Shown here: piece after piece, positions 1-10,970 of the stretch | Layout: each line of letters starts with the position of its first letter | Position numbering within the stretch: the stretch's first letter is position 1 | Assembly: GCA_022559845.1 (NCBI GenBank) | Contig: CM040123.1 | Location: forward strand, 321,079,933 to 321,143,932 | Origin: Amorphophallus konjac | Taxonomy: Eukaryota; Streptophyta; Magnoliopsida; Alismatales; Araceae | DNA: 64,000 nucleotides | Reading direction: 5' to 3' | Program-made: the position numbers and the translations under genes | The notes under the pieces: generated by a model | Databases searched by the model: none | Told to the model about the DNA's origin: nothing | What the model saw: the letters and a program-made list of their open reading frames with translations, nothing else

Positions 1-903
1 ATGCTCGGTGAATAGTGAGGGTTCAGAGGCGAAAGATTTTAGATGGAGATGAAGGAAGCAGTGTGAAGAAGGAATCAAGGAAACTCTCCATTTGATCTTC
101 AAAACCAAGGGCGGTAGAGAGACAGTCTCGACACATGACTTGAAGGTGTCGATCTGATCAACATTATCTATGCTGCAAGACTCGACACATACCAGTAGGG
201 TGTCGACCTATTCAAGGAGATTTGTTCATCATGTCTCGACACATATCAGTAGTGTGTCGACCTGTTCAAGAAATTTTATCCTACCTGTCTCGACACCTGA
301 CTGTACATCAAATTGTTCTCTGCTGGCTTTTATGAGTCTTCATTTCTGACAGACACCTGCCATATTTTACTACCAGTGCCTCTGACTTTCTTCTTTCAGA
401 AAATCATTCAAGAGTGGTTTTACCTTTTGCTGCCACTGAGAAGTGCTTTAATGGATGCTAAAGCTTTAAACATGCTTATGCACTAGAAATCAACTATGCA
501 GTTAACAATATGTATTTCTGACTCATGGTACTTGGCGGAGGTCTGTCCTCAGGCATGATGAGAGTTTCCTGAGATACGTGACATGTCTTTCCACTTCTCG
601 ACATTTGATATACCATTTTGTCATAAGATGATGTTCAATTAAAAACAACCAGAAATGCAAACAAGCTCCCCCTGAATGTGACCATCATTCAAAGCAAGGT
701 TCATATAGCCAATTGACTAGTTCTTAATCAAAATAGATATGCTTGTTTCAATCACAACAAAGATAAGTAAGTAGAGCATCGAATGTGGAATAGATAGCTC
801 AAACCTAAGTGGATTGAGGTCTGCATAGACCAAGCTCTCTCCTTAATGTTGTGAACCTGTCATTGCTTAAGGGTTTTGTAAAGATATCTGTAATCTGATT
901 TTC
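1..903 (-). other. copia 3' internal region with TGTCGACA-type motifs and polypurine-like tract
   Basis: There is no convincing ORF between the left edge and the RNase H end. Repeated motifs of the form CTCGACACA ... TGTGTCGAC occur at about 128-290. On the minus strand a purine run (AGGGGGAGC, complement of 665-674) resembles a polypurine tract. Sireviruses are known to carry several such tracts between pol and the 3' LTR. I cannot align this stretch with the 5' LTR at 6274-8040, so I treat it as internal 3' sequence rather than LTR. Confidence 0.5.
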
Positions 904-2409
904 TCAGTCTACAAAATGGAGCTCAAAGTGATTTTTGAGGACTTCATCCCTTATAAAATGATGCCTAATTTCAATGTGCTTAGTCCTAGAGTGCATAACT
1001 GGATTCTTTGCAAGATTTATAGCACTTGTGTTATCACACAGAATGGGTACACAGCCAAGATCTATTTGATAGTCTTGGAGTTGGTGTTTGATCCATAGTA
1101 CTTGGATGTCACAACTCCATGCAGTAACATATTCTGCCTCTATAGTTGAGAGGGCAACCGAGTGCTGTTTCTTGGAGGCCCAAGAAACCAAACACCCACT
1201 AAGAAATTGGCAATAGCCACTAGAGCTCTTGCGGTCCAGTTTGCATCCAGCATAATCTGCATCTGAATAAGAAATAAGTGAAAGTTCACAGGATGCAGGA
1301 TACCATAATCCCAATTCTTGAGTGCCAGCAAGGTATCTGAAGATACGCTTGACAGCAGTCAAGTGGGACTCTCTAGGACTGGACTGAAATCTAGCACAAA
1401 GATAAACACTAAACTGAATGTCTGGTCTAGATGTAGTAAGATAGAGTAATGACATGATCATACCTCTGTACCTCTTTGCATCTACAAGTGTACCTTATTC
1501 ATCTGCATCCAGTGAAGTGGCAGTCCCCATTGGAGTTCCTAATGGTTTGCAGTTGGTCAAATCAAACTTTTTCAACAACTCCTTCACATATTTGGCTTGA
1601 TTGATAAAATAGCCTTCATTGCTTTGATTAATCTGCAAGCCATGAAAAAATTGTAGCTCACCCATTAGACTCATTTCAAACTCATTAGTCATGAGTTTAG
1701 CAAATTCCTCACACATTTGAGATTTTGTGGATCCAAACACTATGTCATCCACATAAATCTGAACTATCAAGATATCTTTACCTTGTTTCTTGGTAAATAG
1801 TGTCTGATCTACATTACCTCTTGAATAACCTTTTTCGGTGAGGTATGAGCTTAGTCTGTCGTACCAAGCTCTAGGTGCCTGCTTCAAACTATATAAGGCC
1901 CTGTCCAACTTGTAAACATGATCTTTAAAATATGTGCATTCAAAACTAGGGGGTTGCTCTACATAGACTTCTTCTTTAATAAGACCATTTAGAAAAGCAC
2001 TCTTGACATCCATTTGCTGCAGTTTGATTTTATGAGAACATACAAATACTAGCAAAATTCTAATGGTCTCAAGTCTAGCAACATGAGTAAAATATTCTTC
2101 ATAATCTATGCCAAATTCTTGATTATACCCCTGAGCCACCAATCTGGATTTGTTTCTTACTGTCTTTCCATCTTCACTTAGTTTATTTCTGAAAACCCAT
2201 TTGGTTCCTATGACAGATTTCTCTTGAGGTCTAGGAACAAGATGCCAAACAATATTTCTTTCAAACTGGTTTAGTTCATCATGCATGGAATTGATCCAGT
2301 TTTCATCTTTTAAGGCCTCTACAATATTTTTGGGTTCAGTTTGAGACACGAGTAAGTTGTTCAATTTCATCCATAATTTTGAAATGAGACCTATTTTTGG
2401 TTCGGTCAT
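904..2409 (-). pseudogene. pol: copia reverse transcriptase and RNase H
   Basis: Copies element RNA into DNA. Minus-strand reading from 2409 shows the RT_2 (RVT_2) family blocks in order: NKSRLVAQGYNQ, QMDVKSAFLNG (first catalytic Asp), LKQAPRAWYDRL and YVDDIVFGST (the paired catalytic Asp). A TAA at 1495-1497 interrupts the same frame. The RNase H part follows: RYRGMI near 1460, SYSDADYAGC and LSTIEAEYVTA, ending in RTKHIEIRHHFIRDEV and a stop near 904. The upstream integrase is in another frame, so an indel lies in 2336-2409. Length and domain order are normal for copia pol. The copy is non-functional. Confidence 0.88.
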
Positions 2410-3349
2410 GCAGATTTCCTAAGATGTTTTCTAAGAGATGGTCTTTTAACACTCTTAAATCAGGCTGAGTGTTACCTTCATCTGCTTCGATGATCGGATC
2501 ATTGCTTGGCTCTTCTTGGTCTTCATTTGTTTGTGTCTCCTCATGTGGAAGTTCTTCTTTTCCTTTTATGTTCAGAAACTCCCCATCATCATCTTCCCTG
2601 CAAGTGTTGTCATGATCAATCTCATCAAAAGTGATGTGAGGAGATTCTTGCACACAAAGGGTCTTAAGATTGTAGACTCTATAAGCCCTAGACTTGTCGG
2701 AGTACCCAAGGAATATCCCTTCTTCACTCTTGGACTCAAACTTATCAAGAACTCTTTTATCATTGTTATGAACAAAACACTTTGACCCAAACACTTTCAT
2801 GTGAAAGAGAGATGGCTTTTTACCTTTCAGCAGCTCATATGGACTCATTTTGGTGAGGGTCCTTACCATTGAACGGTTGATGATATAACATGCAGTGTTT
2901 ACCGCTTCTGCTCAAAATCTCCTTGGGAGATGCTTTTCAACAAGCATTGTGCGTGCCATCTCTATGAGAGTTCTGTTCTTCCTCTCAACAACCCCATTTT
3001 GTTCAGGAGTCCGTGGTGATGAAAACTTATGAATGATTCCTTCAGTCCTACACAAATTTTCAAAGTCAGTATTGTCGAATTCATCACCATGATCTGAAAT
3101 AATGTTGGAGATCTTAAACTTACCATCTTGCTTCACTTGCATATACAATGCCTGAAACTCATCAAAGGCATTATTTTTATGTGCAAGATAAAATACCCAA
3201 GTGAATCTAGTAAAGTCATCTACTAAGACGTAACCATATCTTTTACCACTTAAGCTAGCTATTTTGGTTGGACCAAACAAGTCCAAATGGATTAGTTCAA
3301 GTGGTTTAGATGATGAGTTTTCAGTTTTGCTTTTAAATGACTTTCTAGG
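2410..3349 (-). pseudogene. pol: copia integrase
   Basis: Inserts element DNA. The core starts with MDLFGPTKIASLSGKRY near 3286 (first Asp of the DDE triad), continues to SDHGDEF (second Asp; the usual motif is SDHGGEF) and PEQNGVVERKN (catalytic Glu). A TGA at about 2912 interrupts LPRRF-AEAVN, where family members usually have Trp. The frame continues through TKMSPYELLKGKKPS and FGSKCFVHNN to about 2440. Another in-frame stop near 3347 separates it from the upstream GAG-pre domain. Both stops fit single transitions (TGG to TGA, CAG to TAG). RT follows in a shifted frame. Confidence 0.85.
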
Positions 3350-3910
3350 CTATTTTCCTTGAGCACATGCATCACAAATCTTAGTGTTTAGTTTGAATTT
3401 AATTTCGAGCAGACCTTTGACAATGGAATGCTTTACCAATTTATGAAGAGTATTGTAACTAACATGACCTACTCTGTCATGCCATAAACAAGCTAATTCA
3501 GATTTGGGTGTTGCAAGACAAAGATTTATGTGAGTAGGGTCATCTAAGTCAATCATGTACATGTTGTTGACTCTTTTACTAGAAAACTTGGTTTCTTTTG
3601 AATTTGGTTGCAAGATCCCACATTCATTAGAGTCAAAAACTACAGTATGACCTTTATCACATAGTTGACTAATGCTCAGCAAATTGTACTCCGGACCATC
3701 AACAAGTAATATATTTTCAATTGAGTTGGAGGGGTTCTTACGAACTTTACCTGAACCAATGATTTTTCCTTTGTTGTTTCCTCCAAAAGTGACATGTCCA
3801 GCTTCCTTTTCAACCAGGAGACATAATTTGGTTTTGTCTCCAGTCACGTGTCTTGAGCAGTCACTGTCAAGATACCAACGGTTGTGCACGGCAGCAAGAT
3901 ACTCCTGCAC
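3350..3910 (-). pseudogene. pol: copia aspartic protease and GAG-pre-integrase domain
   Basis: The first residues contain RWYLDSDCSRHVTGD, the position of the copia protease motif WYLDSGCSRHMTG. The catalytic D-S-G is D-S-D here, which should kill the enzyme. The GAG-pre-integrase zinc region follows with LWHDRVGHVSYNTL and ends in ICDACAQGK, giving the His/Cys residues of the HHCC finger. The reading frame is shared with the upstream linker (4186-3917) and Gag, with a TAA between them at 3917. Confidence 0.82.
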
Positions 3911-3916
3911 AAGGAA

Positions 3917-4480
3917 TTAAGTGACAATGTTTGGAGCCCAAGGACAGTTGGGTCCCAATAATTTCTTCATTTCTGTAAAGCAGGATAACACTGATTTTGA
4001 AATCCAAACTTTCTGAGCATCTTTACTTTGTTGGGAGTTCTGATTTTTCTTCTCTTTAGTCTTTTGGACTTTGTGAGTTTTGGAAGTGGTGGAGAAGGAT
4101 TGTTGATTAGACCATCTGTTCCAATTGGTTGGTCTAGATGAATAGGAGGTGTCATATTGCCTAGGTCGTTGAGGTTGAGTGAACATATGACCATAGGGAA
4201 CATTATTATTCCTTACCCATGGAGGTGTCGATTTGTAGAAGGCAAAGTCTCGACCTATCCACTGTTCAGTCTGTCTATAACGGTCTCTGGATAAGGGATG
4301 TGTCGACCTCCTGTATGGAAATTGTCGACCTGTTGGTGCAAACCTGGGGTATTTTTGGGCATTTGACCAGGTGGGTGTCGACCTATTCCATGGAGTGTCC
4401 CGACCTGTTCTAGCATTATAACTGTCTCTTCCTTTGTGATGTGCAGGCTGAGGCTTGGACGGGTGTCGGCCTGTTAGGGA
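3917..4480 (-). pseudogene. Gag-protease linker rich in GRD/RST peptides
   Basis: On the minus strand in the Gag frame this links the Gag coiled coil to the protease. It encodes an Arg-, Pro- and Tyr-rich low-complexity chain with recurring short peptides such as GRDTPWNRSTPTW, TGRQFPYRRSTH and IGRDFAFYKSTPPW, then TQPQRPRQYDTS and Lys/Gln-rich sequence. At the DNA level the recurring peptides are copies of a GGTCGACA-like motif, the motif that also fills the LTR and 3' end of this element. Function is unknown. Confidence 0.5.
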
Positions 4481-4729
4481 TTGTTTGTGAACCTTTTTGG
4501 GTTGTTGGAAAGTTTTGTTGATTGGTTCTCCTATCTTTTCTTTTCCTTTATTTCAACATTTTCTTGGTGTGTTGATTTGGAGGTTGATGCTTCGGAAGAT
4601 GAGACAAAGGTGGTGGTCTTTAGCCCAAACGCTTTCTTTTTGGTAGACTCATATCCTAGCCCTTCTCTGTTGAAGTTTATTTTAGTTCCTAGCAGGGCAT
4701 TCAAGTTTTCACTCCCATCAACAAATTTT

Positions 4730-6216
4730 TCAAATTTTCACTCCCTTCTCTGCTAGGTCCTTTTGAAGTTTCTCATTTTCTTTCAACAGTTGAGAATTGA
4801 CCTGTTTAAAGGCTTCAGACTTTTCATTGCATAGATTGTTGTCCTTTACATAGCTTTGCATTTTTAATTTCAATTCGTCAATTTCATCTGTTAGCCTTTC
4901 ATTTTCATCTTCCAAGTCTCTCATTTCTTTTCTTCCTTCTTCAAGATTCTCACTCATTTTTCTTAGATCTTCAATTTCAGTTTCTAGAGAGATTACTTTT
5001 TCATTGAGAGGTTTATCATGCCCACAGGATTCAACCTTCTTCTTTAAGGTTTTGTTTTGTTTTCTGTATACTTCATATTTATTCATTAATTCAAAGTAGG
5101 CTTCTTCCCAATCATCAGTGGAGAAATGCTCAAAGGGAGAGCTCACCTCACTGTCATTTTCTCCTTTGGCCATTAGGCAGAGATCATCTTTTTCATCTTC
5201 GGAGGAGTTGTCTTCAGTTTCTTCTTCTTCTTCATCACTCCAAGTGCACACCATGACCTGCTTCTTCTTGCTCTTCCACCTAGGCATGGCTTTCTTAGCT
5301 TCTTCTGGACACTCAGACTTGATGTGTCCTAGTTTCCTGCAAGAGTAGCATACAAGCTTTTCAGATTTTTTAACATTCTCAGGTCTTGACCTGAAATCTC
5401 TTTTTACATGGGGCTTCTTCTTAGTGAAGCCTGTACCTTCCTTTCTTAAGAATCTTCTGAACTTCCTTGTCAATAGAGCAACTTTATCCTCTTCAGTGTT
5501 GCTACTTAAAGACTCTTCTTCTTCAGATTGATTCTTAGTGCTTGGTCCAGCCTTAAGAGCCATAGGCTTCTTTTTGCTTACCTCAGCCTCTTTGCTCTTC
5601 AGATTCATCTCATAGGTCATCAGGGACTCTATGAGTTCTTCTACCTTGATGGTAGTTAAGTCTTTTGATTCTTCAACCACTGTGGCCTTTGTATGCCAAA
5701 TAGAAGTTAGTGATCTCAGAATCTTCTTTACTATCTCCTGCTCAGAGTAGGCCTTACCTAGTTCAGTCAAGCCATTAGTGAGCAAGGTTAACCTAGCATA
5801 CATGTCTGAAATGGAGTCATCAGATTTCATTCTAAACTTTTCATATTCAGACACTAACATGTTTGCTTTGGTTGCACGTACCTGTTGTGTCCCTTCATAT
5901 ATTACCTCAAGGCGGTCCCACATTTCTTTTGCAGTAGTGCAAGTTGACACCCTTGAGTACTCTGTTGGATGAAGGGAGCACTGCATGATGTGCTTAGCAC
6001 CCCACTTCAGCGTTGATTGCCTGATCTGTTCTTTAGTCCATGTATCTTCGTCCGGAGGCAGCTCAAATGGCCCCTTGCTGATCACTCGCCAGACTTCATG
6101 ATCCTGGGCTTTAATGAAGACCTGCATGCGGTTTTTCCAGTAAGGATAATTTGTCCCAATGAAAAGGGAGGCCTATTTACTAAATGTCCTTCGGCGATAG
6201 GACCTTTAGTTGCCAT
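4730..6216 (-). pseudogene. gag: copia Gag polyprotein (UBN2-type) with coiled coil
   Basis: Structural protein that coats element RNA. The likely original start is the ATG at 6216-6214 (MATKGPIAEG), 45 bp after the primer binding site. One missing base around 6165 throws it out of frame, so the long open frame starts only at 6127. The UBN2/Gag core covers about residues 1-190 (AKEMWDRLEVIYEG, ILRSLTSIWHTK). A CCHC zinc knuckle CYSCRKLGHIKSEC lies near residue 260. An acidic stretch and a long heptad-rich coiled coil (about 350-465) follow. Extended coiled-coil Gags are a known Sirevirus trait. The frame runs to 4730. Confidence 0.85.
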
Positions 6217-6260
6217 ATCACCAGTTCTCTCAAGGTCGTTAGACCACATACAAGGAGACT

Positions 6261-6273
6261 AGCTCTGATACCA
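6261..6273 (-). promoter_or_regulatory. Primer binding site for initiator Met tRNA
   Basis: On the minus strand the sequence is TGGTATCAGAGCT, complementary to the 3' end of plant tRNA-iMet, the primer used by most plant copia elements. It directly abuts the LTR end at 6274 and fixes the 5' LTR boundary. Confidence 0.9.
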
Positions 6274-8040
6274 TGTGTTGAGTGGTGATAGGCAGGTCTC
6301 GAGGGGAGGGGTGAATAGATCAGCCCCTTTTTGCCCTTCTTTGCAGAAATAAAAAATAGATCAAACACAACTGATAATGAGATAGATATTAGTTAATAGC
6401 TAAGAAGCTAGAAACACACATGATATCAGGAAATGGTCCTATCAAGCTTCTACCATCGAAATAGGAGAGAGACAATCCACAAGATAAGATCTTTTAAGGT
6501 GGTTCGGTCTCAATCTAGATACCTACGTCCACCCCTCACACAATACGGTGAGGCTTCATTGGTGTCAACGCACACCCGCTGATTCACAGCTTCTTGAGAT
6601 AAACACTCTCACACTCCACTGCCACACAACTTGAGGTATCATAACCCAAAACACAGACCGGTGTCAACACCGTCTGTCTTCCTACACGGAGGTTGGGATC
6701 AAGTGCTATGGAGTTTGTTTTGAAGAAGAGCAAACTAAAAATGGAACTGCAAGACAGAGTATCGTAGTAAAACACAATGAAAGGAAAGTCTCCTGTCTGG
6801 GGAAAGAGATTGAGGGGTCCTTGGCTTTCTTCTTCTTCTTCCTGGATCTTTACTACCACTTTTTAGGAAGAAAGATGATCAAGCTTCAAGCTTTTTAAGG
6901 GATCTCGATGAAGCTTCACGAAACCCTTATGCTTGCAAGAAGATCTCTTGTCGTAAGGAAGAGGATCGTCTTCTTCTTCTTGCGCTCACACCAGCAGCAT
7001 CAGGAAGGAGGCTAGCTTCCTCAGCAAGTCTTTAGCTTTTCATTTTTCCTCTTGCTTGCGTGATCTTTTTGAACTGGAGCTCATGCTCCTCATATATTGG
7101 TGTTCTAGGGAGACACCAACGTTGTCCGCTTTTCAAGCAACACCCAGAATGTCACATCCACATTATTTGATATGCTTCCATTTGTATAGTTGACTCCTAT
7201 TCTGTCAAGTCTGCAGGAATGTGGGTAGGTAGGAGACCATAGCAGCCAAGGTATGATCTTCTTTAGAGGATATCTTTGCCAAATCATAGTCTTCTGACAC
7301 ATAAGCACTTTGATGGCTTTTTCCAGAGCAAACGGATCCTTTGGATTAAGTTCCGGATCTTGAAGACAGCTTCCGTCAGATTCAGATACATTCTGGTCGA
7401 ACCAAATGTGTCGACACTTTCCTGTCAGTGTGTCGAGACATCCCTTTGAAAGCCTTAAAGAATCGTTCTGGTTGAACGTGGATGTGTCGGCACTTTCCTG
7501 TCAGTGTGTCGAGACATCCCTTTGAAAGACTTGAAGATCCATTGCTGTTGTGTCGAGACAGCCACTGATTGTGCCGGGACAATTATGCTAGGCTCCGTGA
7601 TGACATCATGAGAGTGTCGAGACAACACCAAACGGTGTCGGGACATGTGAGCCGGTGAGAGTTGTCGCATGAGGGTGTCGAGACAGAAGCGCCAAGTGCA
7701 GATATTTTCACACGAGTGTGTCGACACTTTTCACTTAGTGTGTCGAGACATTAGTGAGTCCAGAGTCTTAGACAGAACGGCTTCAGCTTGACTTCTTCTG
7801 GATGTGTCAAGACATGGGTTGGATGTGTCGACACATTCTTTTATGCCGGAGCTCAAACGTTGGAAAAATCAACAGTTTCTCTTCTAGATGTGTTGAGACA
7901 TCATTGGGCCGTGTCGAGACATGACTTAGAGAGATTCTTCTACACTAGTTTAGTCAATTTATCAAACCAAAATAAGTTAGATATTTCTCAAATATCTACT
8001 AATGATTTATGATTTGTTATCATCAAAACCAGGGGATACA
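6274..8040 (-). repeat. 5' LTR of the Sirevirus-like copia element
   Basis: The LTR is 1767 bp on the minus strand. It starts TGTATCCCCTGG at 8040 and ends with CAACACA next to the primer binding site, so it has TG...CA ends. A GAGGGG...GTGAATAG block near its 3' end recurs in the solo LTR at 25627-27470. A TATA-like ATATATGAGG occurs near 7090. The upstream third (7380-7925) carries an array of TGTGTCGACAC and TGTGTCGAGACA motifs. No long open frame has coding character. Confidence 0.82.
7405..7925 (-). repeat. Array of TGTCGACA/TGTCGAGACA motifs in copia LTR
   Basis: About fourteen copies of a TGTCGA(C/G)ACA motif occur in direct and inverted orientation, for example the pair TGTGTCGACAC and GTGTGTCGAGACA at 7409-7440, repeated almost exactly at 7481-7516 and again near 7718-7750. 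Maize Sireviruses are known to have palindromic motif clusters in their LTRs; this looks like an analogous cluster with a different sequence. It lies upstream of the TATA-like box, in U3. Confidence 0.7.
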
Positions 8041-10970
8041 ATATAGATGTCCTGGTGGACAACACCGCTGGCTACAAGATACTCTCCTTCATGGATGGCT
8101 TCTCGGGGTACAACCAGATCCGCCTAGCAGAGGAAGACCAGGAGAAAACTTCTTTCACCACTCAGTGGGGGACCTACTGCTATGTCGTCTTGCCCTTCGG
8201 TCTTAAGAATGCAGGGGCAACATATCAAAGGTCGATGATGGCCATCTTCCATGACATGATGTATATCCATATGGAAGTTTACGTGGATGACATTCTGATC
8301 AAATCGAAGACCAGGAGTGGCCATGCAGAAATCCTCCGGGTAGTTCTCCAATGGTCTCGGGAACATCAGCTCAAGATGAACCCCAAGAAGTGTATATTCG
8401 GGGTCTATTCAAGTAAGCTTTTAGGGTTTATGGTCAGCAAAAGAGGGATCGAGATCGACCCTAACAAAGCTAAGGCCATTTCTGAGATGCCTCCTCCCAA
8501 GAACATCAAAGAAGTCTGCGGTCTAATTGGACGTTTGCAATTTATCAGGAGATTTATATCCTATCATTCCCAATGATGCAAGCCCTTTTATGACATGCTG
8601 AAAGGAGAGGCTAGATTTGATTAGAACGATAAATGTCAAAAGGCCTTCGATGACCTGAAGAGTTACCTCCTAAATCCTCCCGTTCTGGCACCCCCGGTCT
8701 CGGGTCGGCCTTTACTGCTCTATGTTTCTACCACGAAAGAATCTGTTGAAGCGGTATTGGCCCAATATGACGAGGCCAAGAGGGAACGTGCAGTCTACTA
8801 CTTATCCAAATTATTCAATGAAGCTGAGCAGAAATACACTGCCATGGAAAGGACTTGCGCGGTCGTCGTTTGGGTCACCTAAAAGCTAAAACATTATTTT
8901 CTCGCACACGAAGTAAAGCTCTTGGCGCGAATGGACCCAATCAAATACATGTTGGAAAAGCCCACACTAACTGATCGTTTGGTGAGGTGGCAAAGTTTTC
9001 TCAACCAATTTGACATCACCTACGTCCGTCAGAAGGCAGTCAAGGGGCACACCATCGCCGAGCACCTCGCCCATCATCCACTCCCGATGTTTTCCCCTGT
9101 TGACGAGAGTTTCCCGGATGAAGAGTTAGGAGCCATCATAGATGGTGAACCTTCATGGATTCTCTACTTTGACGGTGCATTCAATTCCAAGGGTTGCGAA
9201 GTCAGAGCCGTTCTCCAATCCCTGGAAGGTGTTATCATTTCCCGTGCTTGTCAGCTAACCTTCCTTGCTACGAATAACATGGCAGAATATGAGGCGCTCC
9301 TTATGGGCTTAAAAATGACGTTGGCACTCGGAGTTAAGGAGTTCCGGATCATCGTAGATTCCCAGCTCATACTCCGACAATCCCTCAACAAGTATCAAAC
9401 CCGAGACTCGAAACTAAGACCCTACCAGGACCTGGTTAGCAGGGTAGTCCGGCGGTTTAGGAAGCTCACCCTTGTACACACCCCTAGGGCTCAGACCATT
9501 CTAGCCGATGCTTTGGCATCTCTGGCATCTTCTCTCCCAATCCCTGGCAAAAAGCCATCATCCACTGTCATTGTGCAGAGAATGCACATTCCCTCGCATT
9601 TAGATCCGTGGTTTCAACAGTTCTCTGAGTCTCCTCCTCAAGTCCATGCCATTTCTCATGAGCCTGAAATCGACCTCGAGGACGGTAATCCCTGGTTCTT
9701 TGACATCAATAATTATCTCCGGGATCACTCTTTCCCTGATTATGCTACCGCTTCTGATCGGCGTGCCATTCGTCGGGCCGCAGAGCGCTTTGCCATTATA
9801 GGTGGTCTCTTGCATCACAAATCCCTTAGCAGAGTTTACCTCCACTGCCTCGATGAGACCGAATCTCCTGCAGTTGTCGAAGCCGCGCACTCCAGCGAAT
9901 GTGGCGGCCATGTAAATGGTAGCATGCTTGCTCAAAAACTCCTTCGGCAATACTATTGGCCTACCATGAACGAGGATTGTACCCGTTATGTCCGCCATTG
10001 CGTCAAGTGTCAACTACATGCAGACAAAGTCCACGCTCCTTCGTCCTCACTCCACCCTCTTATAGCTCCTTGGCCTTTCGCCATGTGGGCGTTTGACGTA
10101 GTCGGTCCTCTAGAGGACAGAACCGGAGAAGTCTGGAGAAAATCCTTCATCCTTACCGCTATGGAATATTTCATGAAATAGGCAGAAGTTGAGGCATTCA
10201 CAGAAGTCAAGGCGTCAACAGTGGTAAAGTTCATCAAGCGCAACATCCTTGCCAAGTTTGACGTTCCTCGTGACATCGTCACCGACAACGGACCGCAGTT
10301 CACATTCCAGGAACTCCGCGACATGTGTGGTAAATATGGTATCAATTTGCATCATTCATCTCCATACTACCCACAAGGAAACGGACAAGCTGAAGCTACT
10401 AACAAAACTCTCATCAGAATTATCAAGAAAACCTGCAAATCTCATCATTATTCTGACTGGTCAGATCGCCTCATTGAGGCCCTCTGGGCTTACCGCACTT
10501 CTATCTGTACTCCCATGGGTCAAACCCCATACCCACTTACCTTCGGGACAGAAGCGGTACTCCCATATGAAATATTTGTTCCCTCACTAAGAGTGCAGCT
10601 AGACCCCGAGCTCGATCCCGAGCAACGTAGAGAAAACCTCTTGGCCCAATTGGAACTATTAGATGAGAAGCGGATGATCGCAGTTGATCATGCTCAGGTA
10701 TATCGCAAGAGAATTGCACATTATTACGCCAAGAAAGTTATGGAGAGAAAATTCAGGGTAAGTGAACTAGTTTTAAAGAGGAAACTAACTAAAGCCACTA
10801 GCGTCAAAGAAAAGCTCCAAGAAAATTAGGAAGGCCCGTTCGTCGTCAAAGAAGTCTACTCAGGTAACGCTTGCAAGTTAGTGGACTCCCAGGGAGTAGA
10901 GCTTGCTTACCCATGGAATGGGGTATACCTTAAGAGTTCTATCCATGAGACCTTGTACATAGCTATTTAA
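8041..10970 (+). pseudogene. pol: Gypsy 1 Pol: RT, RNase H, second RNase H, integrase
   Basis: One frame runs from the copia junction to TAA at 10968. It begins at the RT block IDVLVDNTAGYK, then FMDGFSGYNQIRLAEEDQEKTSF, PFGLKNAGATYQR and YVDDILIKSK (catalytic Asp pair). A gypsy RNase H follows, then a second RNase H (WILYFDGAFNSKG ... NNMAEYEALLMGL ... VDSQLILRQ ... ILADALASLAS) typical of the Tat lineage. The integrase shows the zinc finger (CGGHVNG ... CVKCQLH), MWAFDVVGPL, VTDNGPQF and the Glu in PQGNGQAEA. Five in-frame stops (about 8574, 8620, 8881, 10179, 10827) each match a transition from CGA, TGG or CAA. Ends with PWNGVYLK, as in gypsy 3. Confidence 0.88.

Larger units (their letters stand above)
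1..8040 (-). mobile_element. Sirevirus-type Ty1/copia retrotransposon, 3' LTR outside window
   Basis: Read on the minus strand the order is 5' LTR (8040 to 6274), tRNA-iMet primer binding site, gag with long coiled coil, protease/GAG-pre, integrase, reverse transcriptase and RNase H. This is the copia order (integrase before RT). The YVDDIVFGST RT motif and coiled-coil Gag fit the Sirevirus group. The element sits within the RT codons of a plus-strand gypsy element: the gypsy reading frame resumes at 8041 with ATATAGATG, consistent with a 5-bp target duplication ATATA at 8041-8045. The matching 3' LTR is not recognisable in 1-900, so it probably lies left of the window. Several in-frame stops and two frameshifts make the copy defective. 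Confidence 0.85.
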
